Origin: Planctomycetota bacterium
Lineage (GTDB): Bacteria; Planctomycetota; UBA1135; GCA-002686595
Reading direction: 5' to 3'
Length of the DNA stretch: 64,000 nt
Assembly (NCBI GenBank): GCA_026692665.1
Contig: JAPLOF010000015.1
Location: 124,001 to 188,000 of the forward strand
The notes beneath the pieces were generated by a model, which was not told where the DNA came from, did no database searches, and saw nothing but the letters and a program-made list of their open reading frames with translations. The translations under genes were made by a program, and so were the position numbers. Shown here piece after piece: positions 52,258-61,003 of the stretch (the stretch's first letter is position 1; the number at the start of each line of letters is the position of its first letter).

Positions 52258-52640
52258 TCACCAGGCCCAGTCCACGCTCAAGGCGTTCGTGAGGTTGAAG
52301 GTCGAGCTCGTGCAGAACGAGCCCGCATCGCGGAACCAGACCTGGTACAGGCGCCGGCCGCCGTTCGGAGGCAGGCCGCTGAGGCTCGACAGGCTCGAAG
52401 GCCAGGCGCCGCCGAAGCTCGAGTTGCCCGATGCGTCACCCTGGACGACACCCAGCCGGATCGTCGTGCCGGCGACGCAGCGCAGCCCATCGCCGAACAC
52501 CGTGCCGAGGCCGAAGCCGGAGTACCCGGTGCCTTGGAAGTAGAGGCTCGGCGACCCGGGCCCCGTGCCGTTCACGGTCAGGGTGAGCGTGTCCGCCGAC
52601 ATCGTGGCCGCGCCCGAAGTGGGCAGGGTTGCACTCAGGG
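52258..52640 (-). pseudogene. Orphan remnant of the shared C-terminal module
   Basis: The frame encodes the last two thirds of the module: MSADTLTLTVNGTGPG, SLYFQGTGYSGFGLGTVFGDGLRCVAGTTIRLG, and LYQVWFRDAGSFCTSSTFNLTNALSVDWAW before the stop. Upstream of about 52640 the CFGDG...CPCGN half is missing in all frames that I checked, and no signal peptide or partner domain exists before the divergent sulfatase start at 52926. The remnant also has divergent spacing (an insertion around PSSLSSLSGLPPNG). It is most likely a decayed gene end rather than a functional small protein. Confidence 0.7.
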
Positions 52641-52925
52641 CGCGGGGAGCGCGCACTCTGCAGAACCTGATCCGCAGGATCTCGGCGTAGCCCCACGGCG
52701 GGCGACCCACGACGGCGAGGCTCGAACGTCCGCGGCTGCAGGGGGCAGTCGTCCGCGCGCGAATTCTGTCGCTCCACGTGGCGGGGTGCGGCGCCCGCAG
52801 ACCTGGAACGGGCAGTGTGCCCCGCGCCCGCTGCCCGGCTATCCTCCGCCCGCCTGGGGTCCGGGCAGCCGGTTTCGAAGCTTCCGCCCCCCCCACTTCA
52901 CGACCACCCTTTCGCACCGAGTGAC

Positions 52926-55340
<2,415 letters not shown>

Positions 55341-55484
55341 GCGGGCTCAGCTCGCACGCGCGCGCCGCGATTCGTACCGGTCCAGAGCACGGATCGGCAC
55401 GGGTTGCGGCGCGTGCGCGTCATCACCCCGTCCCGTGTGAAGGCTCCAGTTCGGCAGGCGCCTCGCCCGCACGGCCGACAATCG

Positions 55485-55925
55485 TCAGTGCTTCTCGCGA
55501 GCGTACGTCACGAGGAACTGCTGCGTACCCTTCGCGGTCTTGAACTCCGTCGGCCGTGCGTTGCCGCCGAGGTCGTAGCAGATCGTGAGCGCATCGCCCG
55601 ACTTCTCGTAGATGGCCAGGATCGTCCGCCCCTTGTTGGGCCCTTCGGTCCCCACGATGTCGAGCGTTTTCGGGGACTTCGACGGGTCGAGCTCGACCGT
55701 GCACTTGTCGGGCTCCGTGCCGACCGTGACCGTGTACTGGCCGCTGCCGACGACGAGCTGGATGCTCTTCCGGACTTCATCGGGGAACTTGGCCCCGCCG
55801 AGCTCGGCGGCCGAAGCTCGCCACGTGCCATCGATCGCCTGGGCCGCGAGTTCGGCATCGCCCGTCTTGGACATGCACGCCGAGGAGAGAGCCAGGAGCA
55901 CGAAGAGGCCGATCTCACGGATCAT
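55485..55925 (-). CDS. TIGR03067-type small lipoprotein
   Basis: The 146-residue protein has a lipoprotein signal (MIREIGLFVLLALSSAC). The mature part follows the pattern of the TIGR03067 domain that is expanded in Planctomycetota: IDGTWRASAAELGG, an IQLVVGSGQYTVTVG strand, the KTLDIVGTEGPNKGRTILAIYEKSGDALTICYDL core, and FKTAKGTQQFLVTYAREK near the end. The fold is probably a lipocalin-like beta-barrel. No function is established for the family. It converges with the sulfatase and diverges from the CPBP protease. Confidence 0.9.
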   Translation of the reverse strand: MIREIGLFVLLALSSACMSKTGDAELAAQAIDGTWRASAAELGGAKFPDEVRKSIQLVVGSGQYTVTVGTEPDKCTVELDPSKSPKTLDIVGTEGPNKGRTILAIYEKSGDALTICYDLGGNARPTEFKTAKGTQQFLVTYAREKH

Positions 55926-56293
55926 GGTGGTTCCTTGGACAGGAGCAGGAAGCTCGGGTCGGGGATACGTCGATCGCGCGGCTCATGACGGACTGCGCGC
56001 GATCGTCGTTGCGCGCGCAGTGTACCGGGCGACGATCCGGGAGCCCGGCCGGACACCCGCGCCGCTCCAGCCCAGGACGCGGACGGGCTCCGCGCCTCGA
56101 CGTGGACGCTCGGGGTGTGAGATCGAGACCGGTCCGGCGACGCGTCCCCCCCACGGGAAAACGGACCGCGTCAGGAATAGCGCCGCTCGCGGCGCGCAGT
56201 GGCACCCGACGCGGCCCCCCCCGGCACGTCCTATCCAGCTTGGATCGCGAGTCTGGCGCGGTGCCGGACGCTCTGCGGAGGTCCCGAATCACG
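55926..56293. other. Divergent intergenic region
   Basis: These 368 bases lie between the starts of the TIGR03067 lipoprotein and the CPBP protease. C-runs occur near 56148 and 56213. No gene, RNA or firm promoter was recognised. Confidence 0.35.
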
Positions 56294-57154
56294 ATGCATG
56301 CGGCGGCTCGAGTGGTCCTGAAGCTGCTGGCGGCCGGACTGTCGGTCGTGGTGCCAGTGCTCCTCGTCCGTTTGCTCTGGATTCCCGCGGTCGAGGCCGT
56401 GTTCCATCCGAGCGTGGCGACGACGAGCCTGCTGCGGCGCGCCAGCATCTTCCTGGGCGTGTTGGGGGGCTACTGGGCCCATGTCCGCTACCAGGAACGC
56501 CGCCCCGCGACCGAGCTGCGCTGCCAGCCCGGGCGCATCGCGCTCGGTGCGCTCTCCGGCGCCGGGATGATCTCGATCACGACGGTGATCCTGTTCGCGT
56601 CCGGCACGTACGAGCTCACTGCGTATCGCGGTCCAGAGCTCGCTCTGCTCGGAGTCGCGAGCCTGATCTGGGTGGCCGCGTTTCTCGAGGAGATCACCTA
56701 CCGGTGCATCCTGTTCCGCATCCTCGAAGAAGCCTGGGGCACCTCGGCGGCTCTGTGGCTTCAGTCGCTCGTGTTCGCGGCCTGGCACCTCGGCAACGTG
56801 AAGGCACAGGCCACCGAGATGATCACCACGATGGTCGCCGTGACGCTGATCGGCGCGTTCTGGACCAGCATCTACGTTCGCACTCGCAGCCTTTGGGTGG
56901 TCACCGCGCACCACGCCGCGTGGAACTTCGCGATCGTCTGGACGGGACTCCCGTTGTCGGGCATCGAGGATTGGCGCGCGGTAGCACCGATCGAGAGCCG
57001 CTACGACGGACCGGTCTGGCTGACCGGGGGCGCGTTCGGCCCGGAGGGTTCGGTTCTCACCCTCGTCGTGGTGTCGCTCGGGCTGGCTGTGATGTTGCGC
57101 GGAGCCAAGCCACGACGACGGGAGATCGTCGCGCACCGAAGCTCCGTCGCCTGA
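56294..57154 (+). CDS. CPBP family intramembrane metalloprotease
   Basis: The 286-residue protein has about seven or eight hydrophobic helices. The CPBP (Rce1/Abi) motifs are present: AFLEEITYRCILFRIL supplies the EExxxR signature near residue 136, SLVFAAWHLGNV supplies motif 2 with its histidine (about 158), and VTAHHAAWNFAIVWTG supplies motif 3 with H-x-x-x-N. All the residues expected for an active glutamate/histidine intramembrane protease are visible. Bacterial members serve in prenyl-protein-like processing, bacteriocin immunity or regulated proteolysis; which applies here is unknown. The ATG at 56294 begins MHAAARVVLKLLAAG, the first helix. Confidence 0.9.
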   Translation: MHAAARVVLKLLAAGLSVVVPVLLVRLLWIPAVEAVFHPSVATTSLLRRASIFLGVLGGYWAHVRYQERRPATELRCQPGRIALGALSGAGMISITTVILFASGTYELTAYRGPELALLGVASLIWVAAFLEEITYRCILFRILEEAWGTSAALWLQSLVFAAWHLGNVKAQATEMITTMVAVTLIGAFWTSIYVRTRSLWVVTAHHAAWNFAIVWTGLPLSGIEDWRAVAPIESRYDGPVWLTGGAFGPEGSVLTLVVVSLGLAVMLRGAKPRRREIVAHRSSVA

Positions 57155-57204
57155 TCAACTCGGCCCGTCGAACTCGCGCACGGTCGTCGACAGGTGCATC
57201 GCGT

Positions 57205-59373
57205 TCACGGGATCCAGACGACCTCGATGGCATTCGACAGGTTGTAGGTCGCTGCGGTGCAGTAGGCCGCCGCGTTCCGGTACCAGACCTGGTACGTGCG
57301 CGTCCCCGGCCCCGTCACGAGGCCGCGTACGGAGATGCGCGGCTCAGTCGGGCTCGGATACGTCGAGGCACCCGCCATGTTCGGCTTCGTCGCGAGGCGC
57401 ACCACCGCACCGCCCGCGCAGCGCAGGCCGTCGCCGAGCGCCACCCCGAGACCGCCGCTCTGCTGCGAAGTGCCCTGGAAATAGAGCGCCGAGTTGTTGG
57501 GCATCCCCGACCCAAGCAGGCGCAGCGTGTCGGAGCTGAGCCGGGGCCAGCCGGTTGCGAGGAGATGGGCGCCCGCCGCCTGGATGCTGTTCGCGCAGCC
57601 GTTGCCGGGCGCACCGGAGTTGCCGCATGGACAGGCGGTCCCGCTGCCGTCCCCGAAGCAGTAGGGCATGCCGGACGAGATCGCGACGGCCAGCCGCATC
57701 GTGACGATCGCGCCGGTTCCGTCCGTGAAGGCGACGCGCAGCGCGATGCGTCCGTCGTGCCCGAAGCCCAGCGCCGCGCCCGCTGCATCGTTGTTCGAGA
57801 CCCAGGCGAACGACGCGATCGTCTTGAAGATCCCGGCCGAGGTTTCGAGCGTATCGCCCGGCAGGACGATCGGCTGGAGGCCGAGCGCCGGGTCCCAGGC
57901 CCACAGCGAGTTGCCCACCACCGCGCCGCCCACGAGTGTCACCGGGAAGAGCAGCTGGCCGAGGTCGTTGATCGCGAGCTGGCCACCGCCGAGGTGACTC
58001 GCCATCGAGCCGCCCGTGCCGGACAGGACGGTTCCCTCGCGGAGCACGAGCTGCAATGTGCCGGGGAATCCGGTCCAAATCCCGGTGTCGTCCCCCGTCG
58101 TGCTCGTGCCGCCAGCGAGCGTGGCCTGACAGCACACACGACCGGAGGCCGAGAGTCCCAGGCTCGCCGTGCTCCAATCCTCGAAGAGCGCGTTCGTGCC
58201 GGGTGCTGCGGCCCCTCGGCGCGCGACGATCACGGGAGCGCCGACGCCGGCACGGCAGAGCGCCAGGTCATTCGTGCTCGCAAGAGCGTCCCCGCCACGC
58301 AACTCGGTCTTGAAGAGCGTCTCGCCCGTGCGCGTCCAGGCATTCGGGCTGATTCCCGGTGTCCAGTTGTCGCCGGAGCTGGCATTGAACGTCGCGAGGG
58401 AGCTGCCGTTCGACGTGCCCGGCACCGAATCGCCCTCGCGCACCAGGACGGCGCTCCCGGAGCCGGGCGTGTGGACCATCAACGCGACGTCGTCCGCGTC
58501 CGTCGCGGGGCTCGCACCCGCGCTCGTCGACAAGGTGACCTGGTAGAGGAGACGACCCGCGTCGTTCATCTGCGCGATGGATCCCAGCGACAGACTGGCG
58601 GTCGAGATCTCCGCACCCGCGATGCCGGGCGCCGCCGAGCCGCGCCGCGCGACGAGCTCGAGCGCACCGGGCAGTCCCGACCAGAGGCCGGCCTGATTCA
58701 GCGTTCCGACCACGTCGCCGCCCGTCAGCGTGCCTTGGAAGTAGATGCGCCCCTCGCGGTTGATGCCCGTGGTCGAGAGGCTCGGCGAGGTGAATGTCTG
58801 CACGAACGTCGCGCCCACGGTGCCCGGCGCGGCATCGCCTTGCTGCACGAACTTGGCTTGCGCGCCGAAGAAGCCTCCGAAGACGCCTTCGTCGTGAGTG
58901 GAGTCGATCGTGCCACCCACTGGATCGTTGAGATACGAGCCCCACCACATGCGCCCATCGGGGCTGAGGCGCACGACCCCACTCAAAGACGCGACTGCAC
59001 CACCGTTGATGGCGAGGACGATCCCCGCAGGCATGCCAGGCGCCTGGTCGCCACCGCGGACCACCATCCGCAGGTCGGCGCGCGATGAGCCGTAGAAGTG
59101 GGCGCGCTCGGTCGTCGCAGTCTGCGTGCCACCCGAGATGCGCCCCCGGAAGAGAAGGCGGCCGGATTCGTCGACGACCGGGTTGTCGCCGAGCGCGCCA
59201 GATCCGCCGAACGAAAGTCCCGGCATGGGAGCCCCGGAAGGTCCAGGCACCGCATCGCCGTCGGCTGCCACGATCGTGCCCTGCGTCGAGAGGAGACCCT
59301 GCGCACGCGACTCGGCGGCAAGCACGGCGGACAGGCCCGTGAACAAGAGGCCTTGGATTGGGGAGCGGATCAT
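57205..59373 (-). CDS. Secreted NxxGxxAF-type repeat protein with the shared C-terminal module
   Basis: The ATG at 59373 gives a Sec signal (MIRSPIQGLLFTGLSAVLAAESRA) in a 722-residue protein. The frame upstream is open but has no domain. Residues about 25-560 are tandem repeats of about 60 residues: VVRGGDQAPGMPAG, VQQGDAAPGTVGATFVQTF, VARRGSAAPGIAGAEIS, VREGDSVPGTSNGSSLATF, VLREGTVLSGTGGS. Each is followed by (I/M)N..G.(L/I)(L/Y)F...L.GG. This is the choice-of-anchor NxxGxxAF repeat type. The C-terminal module begins YCFGDGSGTACPCGNSGAPGNGC (about 57663 leftward) and ends YQVWYRNAAAYCTAATYNLSNAIEVVWIP. It is a close paralogue, over its repeat part, of the gene at 61004. An extracellular location is inferred. 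Confidence 0.88.
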   Translation of the reverse strand: MIRSPIQGLLFTGLSAVLAAESRAQGLLSTQGTIVAADGDAVPGPSGAPMPGLSFGGSGALGDNPVVDESGRLLFRGRISGGTQTATTERAHFYGSSRADLRMVVRGGDQAPGMPAGIVLAINGGAVASLSGVVRLSPDGRMWWGSYLNDPVGGTIDSTHDEGVFGGFFGAQAKFVQQGDAAPGTVGATFVQTFTSPSLSTTGINREGRIYFQGTLTGGDVVGTLNQAGLWSGLPGALELVARRGSAAPGIAGAEISTASLSLGSIAQMNDAGRLLYQVTLSTSAGASPATDADDVALMVHTPGSGSAVLVREGDSVPGTSNGSSLATFNASSGDNWTPGISPNAWTRTGETLFKTELRGGDALASTNDLALCRAGVGAPVIVARRGAAAPGTNALFEDWSTASLGLSASGRVCCQATLAGGTSTTGDDTGIWTGFPGTLQLVLREGTVLSGTGGSMASHLGGGQLAINDLGQLLFPVTLVGGAVVGNSLWAWDPALGLQPIVLPGDTLETSAGIFKTIASFAWVSNNDAAGAALGFGHDGRIALRVAFTDGTGAIVTMRLAVAISSGMPYCFGDGSGTACPCGNSGAPGNGCANSIQAAGAHLLATGWPRLSSDTLRLLGSGMPNNSALYFQGTSQQSGGLGVALGDGLRCAGGAVVRLATKPNMAGASTYPSPTEPRISVRGLVTGPGTRTYQVWYRNAAAYCTAATYNLSNAIEVVWIP

Positions 59374-59622
59374 CGTCCTCGGTCCTTCCGATTTCGGAGT
59401 GCGGAGTGCAGGTGACGCTGACGGTTGGGGCACGGGGACCGCGCGGAGTCTCCGGGTGCGCGCGCACCGGCACGGAGGAAGGAGCGTGCGCCTACGCTGG
59501 GTTCCGCGCCATCGCACCTTCGGGCAGCCCTCCCTGGGCGGCAGGCTGACCACGCTGCCCCAACGTGCTATTCCGCCTCTTGCTGCGGTGTGCCAGCCTT
59601 TCTGCCGGCCCCAAAACCACGG

Positions 59623-60642
59623 ATGAACATGAAACTGAACCTCGTCCTCCTCTCCGCGCTCGCAGTCCTCGCTCCCGCCGCTTCCGCGGGCGAATTCCGC
59701 TTCCGCTTCCTCGGCTCCGTCAGCACCGCGTCGAATCCGAACGGCGCCTACGCCGGCGTGATGGCCGGCGACGCCGCGGAACTCGTCTGCGAAGTCGAGA
59801 CCGTGACCCCGCCCCCGGTCGTCGTCGCGCCCGGCCAGTACGTCAACTACGCGGTCAACACCGCGACGATGACGCTGCGGCTGGGCTCGATCGTCGTGCC
59901 CTACACCTCCGGGGCACCGGTGGTCGGCATGGTCAACGCATTCCCCGTCTCGGACGGCGTCCAAGGACCCGCGGCGTCGATGGGCTCCAAGAACCTGGCC
60001 TACAGCATCAACCACAACAGCGGACTGTGGGTCTCGACGGATCCGGCCCAGAACGTCGGCACCCACCCGATCGTGGTCGACTCGTCGTTCTCGTTCACCT
60101 TCCAGGTCACGGGGGGCGGCACGTTCCTCGAGATCTTCCCGTCGAGCATCGTCGTCGAGCGCGTCGAGGTCGGCACGGGCTTCTGCTTCGGGGACGGCAG
60201 CGGCACGGCGTGCCCGTGCGCGAACTCCTCCCCCACCGGAACCGGCGTGGGATGCCTGAACTCGCTTGGTACGGGCGGCAAGCTGCGCGTCTACGGGCTC
60301 GCGAGCCTCGCGGGGGACACGCTGCAACTCGCAGGGAGCCAGATGCCGATCAGCTCGGCGCTCTACTTCCAGGGAACGACCCAGCAAAGCGGCGGCCTCG
60401 GTGTCGCTTTCGGCGACGGCCTACGCTGCGCCAGCGGGACGATCATCCGTCTGGGCACGAAGTCCAACGTGAGCGGCGCGTCGCAGTACCCGGCTGCGGG
60501 CGACCCTTCGGTTTCGGTGCGCGGCCTCGTCACGAGCCCCGGCACGCGCGAGTACCAGTGCTGGTATCGCAACGCGGCGGCGTTCTGCACGGCGTCCACG
60601 TTCAACCTGACGAACGGCGTCTCGATCAGCTGGACGATGTGA
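59623..60642 (+). CDS. Secreted protein of unknown fold with the shared C-terminal module
   Basis: The ATG at 59623 (or 59629) gives MNMKLNLVLLSALAVLAPAASA, a clean Sec signal, in a 339-residue protein. Residues about 24-180 are predicted beta-rich (GEFRFRFLGSVSTASNPNG, TATMTLRLGSIVVPY, HPIVVDSSFSFTFQVTGGGTFLEIF) and resemble no family I can name. The final 155 residues are the shared module: FCFGDGSGTACPCANSSPTGTGVGC, MPISSALYFQG, FGDGLRC, YQCWYRNAAAFCTASTFNLTNGVSISWTM. The W-proximal YQCWY adds a cysteine to the usual set. The gene lies between the two paralogous NxxGxxAF genes and is divergent from the left one. A perfect hairpin terminator follows. Confidence 0.87.
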   Translation: MNMKLNLVLLSALAVLAPAASAGEFRFRFLGSVSTASNPNGAYAGVMAGDAAELVCEVETVTPPPVVVAPGQYVNYAVNTATMTLRLGSIVVPYTSGAPVVGMVNAFPVSDGVQGPAASMGSKNLAYSINHNSGLWVSTDPAQNVGTHPIVVDSSFSFTFQVTGGGTFLEIFPSSIVVERVEVGTGFCFGDGSGTACPCANSSPTGTGVGCLNSLGTGGKLRVYGLASLAGDTLQLAGSQMPISSALYFQGTTQQSGGLGVAFGDGLRCASGTIIRLGTKSNVSGASQYPAAGDPSVSVRGLVTSPGTREYQCWYRNAAAFCTASTFNLTNGVSISWTM

Positions 60643-61003
60643 CGCGGGCTCGCGAGAGCCACCTTCGCGCGCGCGACGGATCGCGCGCAGGAACGACGAC
60701 CGGCCGCGGAGCATGGGCTCCGCGGCCGGTCATTTCGTGCGCGGTGATGCGGAACATGCAACGCCGCTCGCGACGTGTTCCGGACTCCGCCCCATGTCGC
60801 CCCCCCACCAGTGTGAGTGAGGCAATTGCGTGGCGCCGACTGCCCGAAGAGGCAATGGCGAGAGCCTGCGCGCTGGATGATCCTCTGGAGACCAGGACCG
60901 CGCGGTGATCTCCGCGATGCGGTCCATTCGCCGCGCTCCGCGGCCCAAGCCGCGCCATGCGAAGAGTGTGCGGTCCTACACCACGATTCACGACGAGGAC
61001 GAC
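60643..61003 (+). other. Intergenic region with terminator and likely promoter
   Basis: This stretch of 361 bases holds the hairpin at 60698-60731 and should contain the promoter of the last gene. An AGGA box sits six bases before the ATG at 61004. No gene was recognised. Confidence 0.4.
60698..60731 (+). terminator. Perfect 15-bp hairpin after module gene
   Basis: GACCGGCCGCGGAGC at 60698-60712 pairs without mismatch with 60717-60731 around a 4-nt ATGG loop, 55 bases past the stop at 60642. ATTTCG follows, a short T-stretch. A terminator is the most likely role. Confidence 0.65.
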
